Assembly (NCBI GenBank): GCA_944358225.1
Contig: CALVQP010000041.1
Coordinates: 1 to 11,024 of the forward strand
Source: an uncultured Bacilli bacterium
Lineage (GTDB): Bacteria; Bacillota_I; Bacilli_A; RF39; UBA660
Length of the DNA stretch: 11,024 bases
Direction of reading: 5' to 3'
The position numbers were made by a program, and so were the translations under genes. Within the stretch, counting starts at the first letter, position 1; every line of letters begins with the position of its first letter. Shown in pieces: positions 1 to 6,714 of the stretch. The notes beneath the pieces are model-generated. The model was given only the letters and a program-made list of their open reading frames with translations. It was not told the origin of the DNA and searched no databases.

Positions 1-27
1 AAAGAGATATTATACAACACAAGTTTA

Positions 28-62
28 TATACATTTTAACTAATGATGCGTATACATTTTAA
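28..62. repeat. 12-bp direct repeat upstream of the first gene
   Basis: TATACATTTTAA occurs at 28-39 and again at 51-62, a spacing of 23 bp. It lies about 30 bp upstream of the -35 box of the first gene's promoter. A spacing of about two helical turns would suit a regulator-binding pair, but such AT-rich words recur easily by chance, so a role is only inferred. Confidence 0.3.
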
Positions 63-91
63 AAAAGGATTAACATTAATATTTCACTAAT

Positions 92-120
92 TTACTAATT
101 AGGATTATTCGTGTTATAAT
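92..120 (+). promoter_or_regulatory. Sigma-A-like promoter, extended -10
   Basis: The -35 box TTACTA (92-97) and a perfect TATAAT (115-120) are separated by 17 bp. A TG at 112-113 gives the extended -10 form TGnTATAAT. Transcription should start near 126-127, almost on top of the Shine-Dalgarno AAGGTG (127-132), so the leader of the HAAS gene would be only about a dozen bases. Confidence 0.75.
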
Positions 121-138
121 TAATTGAAGGTGTGATCT

Positions 139-693
139 ATGAAAAAAGATGAATTTTTAAAAAAATTGGAAGAAGCATTAGAAAAATTAAATGATAGTGA
201 TCGGAAAAAAGTTTTAAGTAAATATAAATCTATTTTTACAAGAAAATTGAAAAAAGGGATGAGTGAAGAAGATATAGTCTTGGAGTTTGGAAATTTTAAT
301 GATTTGGTAAAAAAGATATTACTTGATCATGGTATTGAAACTCCAGTTCAGGAATCTGCTACAACTATTGCCGATTTTTTTCAAGAGTTTTTAAAAGTGG
401 TGGAAGATATCGTAACTTATTTATCAAAAAAGGAAGCAAAAGATATAATTGCTTTGATCTTTCAAATTATAGGTTGTTTAATAATTATTGCTCTTTTGAA
501 ATTGCCAATCTTATTTATTAGAGATTTGGGAACAAATTTGTTGGATTTCCTTTTTATGCCTTTAAGTACGGTGTTAATTTTTTGTTGGCGATTTGCTTTG
601 GAGATAGTTTATGTTATTATTGCTATAACTTTATTTGTAAAGGTATTTAATATTATAATTAAACCGAATATAATGGAAAAAAAGTCTAAATAG
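139..693 (+). CDS. HAAS (DUF1700-like) domain membrane protein
   Basis: The product has 184 residues. Residues 1 to about 65 match the HAAS/DUF1700 pattern: a lysine- and glutamate-rich helix beginning MKKDEFLKKLEEAL, a tyrosine-centred YKSIF segment, then GMSEEDIVLEFGNFNDLVKKIL, which corresponds to the family's G-x-SEEE-x6-LG-x-P-x2-A motif. About three hydrophobic segments follow (roughly 103-127, 131-150 and 152-175) with a basic tail, so it should be an integral membrane protein with a cytoplasmic N-terminal helical domain. In other Firmicutes such proteins often sit beside a PadR-family regulator and are thought to take part in signalling. No PadR gene is visible here. The ATG at 139 has the Shine-Dalgarno AAGGTG six bases upstream. 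The gene appears monocistronic. The domain call is fairly firm, but the biological function is unknown. Confidence 0.75.
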   Translation: MKKDEFLKKLEEALEKLNDSDRKKVLSKYKSIFTRKLKKGMSEEDIVLEFGNFNDLVKKILLDHGIETPVQESATTIADFFQEFLKVVEDIVTYLSKKEAKDIIALIFQIIGCLIIIALLKLPILFIRDLGTNLLDFLFMPLSTVLIFCWRFALEIVYVIIAITLFVKVFNIIIKPNIMEKKSK

Positions 694-701
694 GCTTTTT
701 T
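678..701 (+). terminator. Rho-independent terminator of the HAAS gene
   Basis: A 10-bp stem (678-687 with 692-701, one G-U wobble) closes on the 4-base loop AAAT. The A-rich left arm and T-rich right arm mean it could also work in reverse. The TAG stop (691-693) lies inside the hairpin. Confidence 0.75.
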
Positions 702-721
702 AAATGACTTAAAAATTTTTG

Positions 722-750
722 TTGTAAATTTTACTAAATAGGTGTATTAT
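722..750 (+). promoter_or_regulatory. Promoter for typA
   Basis: TTGTAA (722-727) and TATTAT (745-750) are separated by 17 bp, just after the preceding terminator. Transcription should begin near 757. The strong Shine-Dalgarno GAGGGAG (768-774) stands eight bases before the typA ATG. Confidence 0.65.
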
Positions 751-782
751 CATAAAGACGCCAAAAAGAGGGAGAATTAGTT

Positions 783-2591
783 ATGGATAAAATTATAAAT
801 ATTGCTGTTGTAGCTCATGTTGATGCTGGTAAATCAACTTTAGTAGATGCTTTATTAAATCAAAATGGTGTTTTTAGAGAAAATGAGAATGTGGCGCAAT
901 TAATAATGGATAATAATGAATTAGAAAAAGAAAGAGGAATTACCATTTATTCAAAAAATTGTGCAATTAGGTATAAAGACTATAAAATTAATATTGTTGA
1001 TACACCTGGTCATGCAGATTTTTCTTCAGAAGTCGAACGAGTAATTAAAACAGTGGATACGGTTATTTTGTTAGTTGATTCGGCAGAGGGTCCTATGCCT
1101 CAAACTAGATTTGTCTTAAAAAAGGCTTTGGAGCATAATTTAAGACCAATTCTTTTTATTAATAAAATTGATAAAAAAGATGCCAGAATTGAAGAAGTTG
1201 TAAATATGACTTTTGATCTGTTTGTAGAATTAAATGCTACTGATGAACAATTAGATTTTCCTATTATATATGGAGCAGCTCGTGATGGAATTGCCAAAAT
1301 TAGTTTGGATGATGATTCTAAAGATATATCGCCATTACTAGAAACTGTTATATCGCATGTTAAACCTTTTGAAGGAAATAAAGAAGATAATTTACAGTTG
1401 CAAATTTCTCAACTGGATTACGATGATTATATAGGAAGATTAGGAATTGGTAGAGTTAATAAGGGAACTATTAAAAATAATTCGACAGTTACTTTAGTAA
1501 GAAATGATGGAACTACGACTAATTTTAGAATATCGAAGTTATTTGTTACTGAAGGAATTAAAAAATGTGAAAAAGATGAAGCGTATTTTGGAGATATTGT
1601 AACTATTGCTGGATGCTCTGATATTTCTATTGGTGATACTGTTTGTGCGCAAGGAATTATAGAACCTATGGATCCTATTGTAATTGAAAAGCCAACTTTG
1701 TCGATGAATTTTTTAGTTAATAATTCTCCTTTTGCAGGTCAAAGCGGGAAATTTTTGACAAGTAGACACATTAAAGATCGTTTGGATAGAGAATTAGAAA
1801 CAAATGTGGGATTGGAAGTAGAAGAATTACCAGGATCTGATGGTTTTAAAGTCTCAGGACGTGGTGAATTACATTTATCAGTGTTATTAGAAAATATGCG
1901 TCGTGAGGGGTATGAGTTATCAGTTTCGAAACCAGAAGTACTATTTAAAGAAATTGATGGAGTTAAATCAGAACCATTTGAGAATGTTATAATTAATTGT
2001 CCTGAGGAATATAGTGGAACGGTAATTAATGATTTACAAGAACGTAAAGCGATTTTAATGAGCATGAGTAATACTGATGATAATTATACACATATGGAAT
2101 TTAGTGCCCCAACTAGAGGATTAATTGGTTACCGTAGTGCATTTATAACGAATACCAAAGGTGAAGGTATTATGCTTCGTAGTTATGATTCTTATAAGCC
2201 ATATGTAGGAGTAATTAATGGCCGTAAAAATGGTGTACTAGTTTCAATGGAAAATGGTAAAACATTAGGATACTCGTTATTTAATTTACAAGATCGAGGA
2301 ACTTTAATTGTAGAGCCAGCAACTGATGTATATATTGGCATGATAGTTGGTATTAACAATCGAGATAATGATTTAAATGTTAATCCATGTAAAAATAAAC
2401 AATTAACTAATACACGTGCAAGTGGAAGCGATGATGCTATAGCGTTAGTTAAGCCAAAAACTTTTACCTTAGAAGAAGCGCTAGAATTTATTGAAGATGA
2501 TGAGTATGTAGAAATTACTCCGGCGGTTATTCGACTACGCAAGAAAATTTTAGATCCGAAAGATCGCTATAGAGAAAATAGAGCTGCTTAA
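783..2591 (+). CDS. typA: Ribosome-associated GTPase TypA/BipA
   Basis: A translational GTPase of 602 residues, the usual BipA length. It belongs to the EF-G/LepA superfamily, binds the ribosome and is linked to 50S assembly and growth at low temperature or under stress. The GTPase motifs are all visible: G1 AHVDAGKST (11-19), G2 RGIT (51-54), G3 DTPGH (73-77) and G4 NKID (127-130). Downstream are the domain II beta-barrel, an EF-G-like domain III/V core containing SGRGELHLS and MRREGYEL, and the BipA-specific C-terminal part with RGLIGYRS, NLQDRG, SRDN-like NNRDNDLNVNPCK, QLTNTRASGSD and RLRKKILDP. The C-terminal signature separates it from EF-G, LepA and Tet proteins. One oddity is G1, which reads HVDAGKST where BipA usually has HVDHGKTT. 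The ATG at 783 has a strong Shine-Dalgarno eight bases upstream. It has its own promoter and terminator. Confidence 0.96.
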   Translation: MDKIINIAVVAHVDAGKSTLVDALLNQNGVFRENENVAQLIMDNNELEKERGITIYSKNCAIRYKDYKINIVDTPGHADFSSEVERVIKTVDTVILLVDSAEGPMPQTRFVLKKALEHNLRPILFINKIDKKDARIEEVVNMTFDLFVELNATDEQLDFPIIYGAARDGIAKISLDDDSKDISPLLETVISHVKPFEGNKEDNLQLQISQLDYDDYIGRLGIGRVNKGTIKNNSTVTLVRNDGTTTNFRISKLFVTEGIKKCEKDEAYFGDIVTIAGCSDISIGDTVCAQGIIEPMDPIVIEKPTLSMNFLVNNSPFAGQSGKFLTSRHIKDRLDRELETNVGLEVEELPGSDGFKVSGRGELHLSVLLENMRREGYELSVSKPEVLFKEIDGVKSEPFENVIINCPEEYSGTVINDLQERKAILMSMSNTDDNYTHMEFSAPTRGLIGYRSAFITNTKGEGIMLRSYDSYKPYVGVINGRKNGVLVSMENGKTLGYSLFNLQDRGTLIVEPATDVYIGMIVGINNRDNDLNVNPCKNKQLTNTRASGSDDAIALVKPKTFTLEEALEFIEDDEYVEITPAVIRLRKKILDPKDRYRENRAA

Positions 2592-2600
2592 GCTCTTTTT
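2580..2600 (+). terminator. Probable terminator of typA, across the stop codon
   Basis: AGAGCT (2580-2585) pairs perfectly with AGCTCT (2591-2596) around the 5-base loop GCTTA, and is followed by a run of T (2596-2600). The TAA stop (2589-2591) falls in the loop and the foot of the right arm. The stem is short, so termination may be partial. Confidence 0.6.
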
Positions 2601-2616
2601 AAGTGTTTAAAAATAA

Positions 2617-2645
2617 TTGCATTAGTGTATTTAGATGTGTATAAT
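2617..2645 (+). promoter_or_regulatory. Promoter for the unrecognised gene between typA and lysS
   Basis: TTGCAT (2617-2622) and a perfect TATAAT (2640-2645) stand 17 bp apart. Transcription should begin near 2651. This matters for start choice: the in-frame GTG at 2625 lies between the two boxes and would be upstream of the transcript. Confidence 0.7.
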
Positions 2646-2654
2646 AAATGGAAA

Positions 2655-3527
2655 ATGTTTGATGAATTTACTAAGTTTGAAAGGTTTGATATTGTGAGTG
2701 TTAATATACGAGAAGTAGATCTAAAGGATTATAATACTATCTTTTATATATTTGATGATGTAAGCAAATACTCTCAAAGTTTAGAAATTGATAATATATT
2801 CGTTTTAGAAGAAAAAGAAAAAAAGTATTACGTTTTTTTTGATGATAAGATGATAATATTTTATGAATTAATGTATGTTCAAAATGGTTATAAATTTTTA
2901 AAAAAAGAAGTAGGATATGAAGAAGAAAAATTAACAAAAGTATTAACATCAGATAGAGCTGTGTATTGGGATGGTGATATTGTTGGAGTTGATCAAAATA
3001 ATCAATTTTCGATCTTAGGCACTTTTGAAAGTAAGGCAATATGTGGTAAAACTGATGAGGTTTATAAAAAAGTAGATAAAAAAGAAAATTCAGAATTTTT
3101 AGAAATTTTTGAGCTTGATACTAATCACGAAAAAAGTGCAGTGAAGTCTGTTAGAGCGAATGATTTAATTCAAATAATACAGATTAAAGATAATGTTAGA
3201 AAAGAGATTTTAAGAGTTGATCCGCATTTGAATTATATAAAATATTTATATCTACATGCTCGTAAATACGGATTAAATGATATGTTAGAAGAGCTTAAGT
3301 TTCAACAGGCTGTAACTTCTTTATATTATGAAAAAAACTTATTATTTGGTCAAGTTTATAGTCAATATGAAACTGTAAGGAATTATTATAAAAGTATTCC
3401 GCAATATTTATTAGATCTTTATAGTAAAGAAGATGAGGAAATAAAAAAAATATTAGACTTTGTTGATGAAGTTTTGAATTATGAAAATTTGAGAAAAGAA
3501 AAGACTTTAATTAAGTTGTATAAATAA
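2655..3527 (+). CDS. Hypothetical soluble protein, family not recognised
   Basis: About 290 residues if translation begins at the ATG at 2655. I do not recognise the family. The protein is rich in Lys, Glu, Asp, Tyr and Phe. It has no signal peptide or membrane segment and should be cytoplasmic. The first half looks beta-rich, with short alternating hydrophobic strands such as KYYVFFDDKMIIFYEL and RAVYWDGDIVGVD. From about residue 165 it looks helical, with RKEILRVDPHLNYIKYLYLHARKYG and a charged tail. The reading frame continues from typA after its stop, but a promoter (2617-2645) makes the GTG at 2625 an unlikely start. The ATG at 2655 has almost no leader and no spaced Shine-Dalgarno. A GTG at 2694, nine bases after GAAAGG (2679-2684), is a serious alternative giving 277 residues. 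No terminator was seen before lysS, so some read-through is likely. Confidence 0.75.
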   Translation: MFDEFTKFERFDIVSVNIREVDLKDYNTIFYIFDDVSKYSQSLEIDNIFVLEEKEKKYYVFFDDKMIIFYELMYVQNGYKFLKKEVGYEEEKLTKVLTSDRAVYWDGDIVGVDQNNQFSILGTFESKAICGKTDEVYKKVDKKENSEFLEIFELDTNHEKSAVKSVRANDLIQIIQIKDNVRKEILRVDPHLNYIKYLYLHARKYGLNDMLEELKFQQAVTSLYYEKNLLFGQVYSQYETVRNYYKSIPQYLLDLYSKEDEEIKKILDFVDEVLNYENLRKEKTLIKLYK

Positions 3528-3528
3528 A

Positions 3529-3557
3529 TTGCAAAAAAGTTATAAAAAAGTTATACT
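3529..3557 (+). promoter_or_regulatory. Promoter for lysS
   Basis: TTGCAA (3529-3534) and TATACT (3552-3557) are exactly 17 bp apart. The -35 box begins two bases after the stop of the preceding gene. The TTG that could extend the lysS frame upstream is itself this -35 box, which argues against that longer start. Confidence 0.75.
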
Positions 3558-3579
3558 AAAGAAAAGTTGGAGTGATTTT

Positions 3580-5061
3580 ATGCGTGAGTTTACAGAGCAA
3601 GAATTAGTAAGAAGACAAAAAGCTAAGAATTTAAAAGAGTTAGGTATAGATCCCTTTGGTAAAAAGTTTAAAAGAGATGCTTTTGCTTTGGATTTAAAAG
3701 AAAAATATCAAGATGTTGAACATGATGAATTTGAAAAAATGCATGATGAGGCCACAGTTGCGGGACGCATTATGTTTATTCGAAAGATGGGTAAGGCTTC
3801 ATTTTTTACAATTAAAGATAAAACAGGTAGTATTCAAATATATATTTCGATTAATGATATAGGCGAAGAAAGTTATTCTTTATTTAAAACTGCAGATATT
3901 GGAGATATCGTAGGTGTGCGTGGTAAGGTGATGAAGACTAAGACTGGTGAAGTCACTTTGAAGTGTTTGGAGTATACGCACTTAGTTAAATCTTTACGTC
4001 CTTTACCAGAAAAATTTCATGGACTTACTGATATTGAAGAACGATATAGAAGACGTTATGTTGATTTAATGGTTAATGATGAGGCTAAAAAAGTAGCTTT
4101 TATGCGTCCAAAAATTATTAGTACGATCAGAAAATATATGGATAATCAAGGTTTTTGTGAAGTTGAGACTCCAATTTTATCAACATTATTAACAGGTGCT
4201 TCGGCAAGACCATTTATAACGCATCATAATACGCAAAACTTAGATATGTATTTGCGAATAGCTTTGGAGTTGCCATTAAAAAGATTGTTAGTAGGTGGGA
4301 TGGAAGCTGTTTATGAAATAGGACGAGTTTTTCGTAATGAGGGAATGGATCCTCGCCATAATCCGGAATTTACTTTGATGGAAGCTTATTTGGCTTATGC
4401 AGATTTAGAAGATATGATGGATTTAACAGAAAATATGTTTCGTACTATTGCCAAAGATGTCTTTAATAAAATGACTTTTAATTTTGGAGGATATGAAATT
4501 TCTTTAGCTGAACCTTTTAAGCGAGTGAGTATGGTAGAGGCTATTAAAGAAAAAGTGGGAATAGATTTTAAAGAAAATTTTACTTTAGAAGAAGCTTTAT
4601 CTTTGGCAGAAGAGCATCGTATTGAAGTTTTAGAACATGAAAAAACAGTAGGACATATAATTAATTTATTTTTTGAAAAATATGTTGAAGAAACTTTAAT
4701 TGAACCGACATTTTTATATGGTCATCCAATAGAAATATCACCTCTTACCAAGAAGAATGAAGAAGATCCAAGATTTGTAGATCGTTTTGAGTTATTTATA
4801 AGTGGAAAAGAGTTTGCTAATGCTTATACGGAACTTAATGATCCTGATGATCAATTAGAGAGATTTGAAAATCAATTAAAAGAAAAAGAGTTAGGTAATG
4901 ATGAGGCTAATGATATTGATATGGATTTTATCGAAGCATTAGAATACGGTATGCCTCCAGCTGGTGGAATAGGTTATGGGATAGATCGTTTAATGATGTT
5001 CTTTTTAGAACAAGATTCGATTAGAGATGTATTATTATTCCCGACAATGAAAAGCAAATAG
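3580..5061 (+). CDS. lysS: Lysyl-tRNA synthetase, class II
   Basis: A 493-residue class II synthetase that charges tRNA-Lys in the cytoplasm, close to the roughly 495-505 residues usual for bacterial LysS. After an N-terminal helix (TEQELVRRQKAKNLKELGIDPF) comes the OB-fold anticodon-binding domain, with AGRIMFIRKMGKASFFTIKD and GSIQIYIS. The catalytic domain shows motif 1 (GFCEVETPIL), the LysS-typical ARPFITHHN and MYLRIALELPLKRL stretches, motif 2 (FRNEGMDPRHNPEFT) and motif 3 (GGIGYGIDRLMMF) near the C terminus. The ATG at 3580 is chosen because it is preceded by GGAGTG (3569-3574) and lies downstream of a good promoter. An in-frame TTG at 3529 would add 17 residues but is part of the -35 box. 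No T-box leader fits in the short 5' region. The gene ends at a strong terminator. Confidence 0.97.
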   Translation: MREFTEQELVRRQKAKNLKELGIDPFGKKFKRDAFALDLKEKYQDVEHDEFEKMHDEATVAGRIMFIRKMGKASFFTIKDKTGSIQIYISINDIGEESYSLFKTADIGDIVGVRGKVMKTKTGEVTLKCLEYTHLVKSLRPLPEKFHGLTDIEERYRRRYVDLMVNDEAKKVAFMRPKIISTIRKYMDNQGFCEVETPILSTLLTGASARPFITHHNTQNLDMYLRIALELPLKRLLVGGMEAVYEIGRVFRNEGMDPRHNPEFTLMEAYLAYADLEDMMDLTENMFRTIAKDVFNKMTFNFGGYEISLAEPFKRVSMVEAIKEKVGIDFKENFTLEEALSLAEEHRIEVLEHEKTVGHIINLFFEKYVEETLIEPTFLYGHPIEISPLTKKNEEDPRFVDRFELFISGKEFANAYTELNDPDDQLERFENQLKEKELGNDEANDIDMDFIEALEYGMPPAGGIGYGIDRLMMFFLEQDSIRDVLLFPTMKSK

Positions 5062-5069
5062 AATAGTGG

Positions 5070-5099
5070 CTTATTATCTTTAAGATAATGAGTTTTTTT
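5070..5099 (+). terminator. Strong rho-independent terminator of lysS
   Basis: A 10-bp stem pairs 5070-5079 with 5083-5092 (one G-U wobble) around a 3-base loop, followed by seven T (5093-5099). Confidence 0.85.
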
Positions 5100-5110
5100 A
5101 TTTAGAAATA

Positions 5111-5128
5111 TGTGAAGTAATTTTCACA
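5111..5128. promoter_or_regulatory. Inverted repeat TGTGAA-N6-TTCACA, possible operator
   Basis: Perfect 6-bp arms TGTGAA (5111-5116) and TTCACA (5123-5128) are separated by GTAATT. The site lies immediately upstream of the permease promoter. The inner TGAA-N6-TTCA has the spacing of an ArgR/AhrC box (TGAAT-W4-ATTCA) but lacks the conserved T and A at the inner ends. It is not a canonical CRP site, because TGTGA and TCACA are 8 apart rather than 6. The binding protein is unknown. Confidence 0.45.
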
Positions 5129-5141
5129 AAGAAATTCTTTG
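5127..5141. promoter_or_regulatory. 15-bp palindrome CAAAGAA-a-TTCTTTG over the -35 box
   Basis: Perfect 7-bp arms (5127-5133 and 5135-5141) flank a single central A. The right arm covers the -35 region of the permease promoter, a position suited to repression by steric block. It overlaps the preceding inverted repeat by two bases, so the two may form one composite regulatory region. The identity of a regulator is not inferable from sequence alone. Confidence 0.5.
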
Positions 5142-5165
5142 CAGATGCTTATTTTGTGGTATAAT
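5138..5165 (+). promoter_or_regulatory. Promoter for the YfcC-like permease, extended -10
   Basis: TTTGCA (5138-5143) and a perfect TATAAT (5160-5165) are 16 bp apart, with TG at 5157-5158 giving the extended -10. The expected start near 5171 excludes the in-frame GTG at 5170 as a useful start codon. Confidence 0.75.
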
Positions 5166-5187
5166 GTGAGTGAGGGAGGAAGGTATT

Positions 5188-6639
5188 ATGAAAAAAAGCA
5201 TTAAAAAGCATGATTTGTTTAAAATTATTGGTATTGCTATACTATTTACAGCATTGTTAACTTGGATAATACCAGTTAGTCAATATACTGGTACAGAAAT
5301 GTACGTAGGCGAAATATCTAGATTGGGTATTGCTAATTTATTTGCTTCTGGTGTTTATTCATTAAGTACAATGCTATATCAAGTGACTTTTTTACTTGTA
5401 TTAGGTGGCTTTTATGGGTTGCTTAGTGTCACTTCAGGTTATAAAAGTTTAGTAGAAAAGATTGTAGCTAAACTTAAAGGTAAAGAAATACCATTTATTT
5501 TAATAACATCATTTATTTTAGCTGGTCTAGGATCAATTATAAGTGATTTATACGTATTATTAATTTTTGTACCATTTTTAATTACAATTATTTTAAATTT
5601 AAAGATGGACAAAATTACAGCTATTTGTACAACATTTGGATCTATTTTAATTGGTCGTATTGGAGCAACATTTAGTCCATATGCTTATAATTATATTAAT
5701 TCTTATTTTACAATGGATTTCACATCGGAAATTATTACTAAAGTAGCTATTTTTGTACTTGCTTATGTATTATTTAATTTCTTTAATTTATTACACACAA
5801 AGGAAGTTTTAAAATCTAAGAAAAAAGAAGTTTGTGAAGATAAATTTGAATTAATGATTGAAGAAAAGTCAACTTCAAAATCTAAAAAGAATGATAAAAA
5901 AGTAAAATCATGGCCTTTGGTAGTTGTATTACTTTTTGTATTTGTGTTAGTTATTTTAGGTTTTGTGGCTTGGAGTACTTCATTTAACATAACTATATTT
6001 GAAGATTTTCATAATTGGTTATTAGGTTTAAAAATTGGAGATCATGCTATTTTCTCTTATATCTTAGGAACTGAGGAAATAGGTATTGTTAAAGCTTTAG
6101 GATTATGGGACTTATTTAATATTCAAATTATTTTAATTATTGCATCTTTAATAATTGCATTAATGTATAAAGTTAAATTTGATGATTTAATTGAAAGTTT
6201 CATAACTGGGGCTAAAAAAATGTCTCGTTTGGTAATCATTCTTGTAATGGTATATGCTGTATTTATTATTACAGTTTGGAATCCATTTGTACCAACAATT
6301 GTTGACTGGATAATGGGATTAATGAAAGATTTCAATATATATTTAGGATCTTTAGCATCATTTATTGCTTCAGTATTTAGTGTTGATTTAGATTTTGCAG
6401 CTTATAGTTTAGGAAGTTACTTTGCATCTTTAGCTGATAATCAATCAGCATTAATGGGAATTATTATGAATGCTATGCATGGTTTTGCTGGATTCTTTGT
6501 GCCAACTAGTGCTATTTTAATGATGGGTCTTGCTTATTTAAATATTTCTTACAAAGAATGGATGAAATATATTTGGAAATTTTTAGTTGGTATGTTAGTA
6601 GGACTACTTATTATCTTTACGATTGTTAGATATTTATAA
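5188..6639 (+). CDS. YfcC-like multi-spanning membrane transporter
   Basis: A very hydrophobic protein of 483 residues with about 11-13 predicted membrane segments. The pattern resembles the YfcC/C4-dicarboxylate anaerobic carrier-like group of the ion transporter superfamily. It has an early LLTWIIPVSQY (family form LTWIIPAGxY), a discontinuous-helix type stretch GSILIGRIGATFSPYAYNY, and near the C terminus the family-like FVPTSAILMMGLAYLNISYKEWMKYIWK. A charged cytoplasmic loop (about residues 208-241, Lys/Glu/Ser-rich) divides the protein into two halves, as expected for an inverted-repeat carrier. The substrate cannot be read from sequence; amino acids or peptides, or dicarboxylates, are possibilities in this group. 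The ATG at 5188 follows a strong purine-rich Shine-Dalgarno (GGGAGGAAGG, 5174-5183). The gene is monocistronic, with two palindromes at its promoter suggesting dedicated control. Family assignment is moderate. Confidence 0.7.
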   Translation: MKKSIKKHDLFKIIGIAILFTALLTWIIPVSQYTGTEMYVGEISRLGIANLFASGVYSLSTMLYQVTFLLVLGGFYGLLSVTSGYKSLVEKIVAKLKGKEIPFILITSFILAGLGSIISDLYVLLIFVPFLITIILNLKMDKITAICTTFGSILIGRIGATFSPYAYNYINSYFTMDFTSEIITKVAIFVLAYVLFNFFNLLHTKEVLKSKKKEVCEDKFELMIEEKSTSKSKKNDKKVKSWPLVVVLLFVFVLVILGFVAWSTSFNITIFEDFHNWLLGLKIGDHAIFSYILGTEEIGIVKALGLWDLFNIQIILIIASLIIALMYKVKFDDLIESFITGAKKMSRLVIILVMVYAVFIITVWNPFVPTIVDWIMGLMKDFNIYLGSLASFIASVFSVDLDFAAYSLGSYFASLADNQSALMGIIMNAMHGFAGFFVPTSAILMMGLAYLNISYKEWMKYIWKFLVGMLVGLLIIFTIVRYL

Positions 6640-6642
6640 TAT

Positions 6643-6666
6643 AAAGGAGCTTAGTCTTCTTTTTTT
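6643..6666 (+). terminator. Rho-independent terminator of the permease gene
   Basis: AAAGGAG (6643-6649) pairs with CTTCTTT (6656-6662) with one G-U wobble around a 6-base loop, and T continues to 6666. It begins four bases after the stop codon. Confidence 0.75.
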
Positions 6667-6667
6667 A

Positions 6668-6696
6668 ATGATAAATTAAGGGATTTAGTGTATAAT
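6668..6696 (+). promoter_or_regulatory. Promoter for the tagO-like gene
   Basis: ATGATA (6668-6673) and a perfect TATAAT (6691-6696) are 17 bp apart, directly after the terminator. The predicted start near 6702 abuts the Shine-Dalgarno AGGAG (6703-6707), implying a leader of only about 13 bases. The upstream GTG at 6688 lies in the promoter and is not a likely start. Confidence 0.7.
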
Positions 6697-6714
6697 ACCT
6701 TTAGGAGATGCAGT

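Noticed and set aside
9..14. Minus-strand TATAAT that could be a leftward promoter
   Set aside because: No acceptable -35 box lies 16-18 bp away on that strand and no leftward gene is visible in the window.
3..62. Open frame ending TAA at 60-62 that could be the 3' end of an upstream gene
   Set aside because: All three + frames are open in this short AT-rich stretch, and nothing in the 19 codons is recognisable, so a partial gene cannot be supported.
1739..2542. Minus-strand open frames of about 110 codons inside typA
   Set aside because: They lie wholly within a well-conserved gene on the other strand, have no family resemblance, and mirror its codons.
2625..2654. GTG at 2625 as an earlier start for the unrecognised protein
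   Set aside because: It lies between a good -35 (2617-2622) and -10 (2640-2645), has no Shine-Dalgarno and would be upstream of the expected transcript start.
3529..3579. Upstream TTG start for lysS
   Set aside because: The TTG is part of the TTGCAA -35 box. The added residues have no LysS counterpart, and ATG 3580 has a proper Shine-Dalgarno.
5170..5187. GTG at 5170 as start of the permease
   Set aside because: It is within a few bases of the predicted transcription start and its codons are the purine-rich Shine-Dalgarno of ATG 5188.
6688..6714. GTG at 6688 as start of the tagO-like gene
   Set aside because: It overlaps the promoter just before TATAAT. ATG 6715 has AGGAG at seven bases and the family's usual N terminus.
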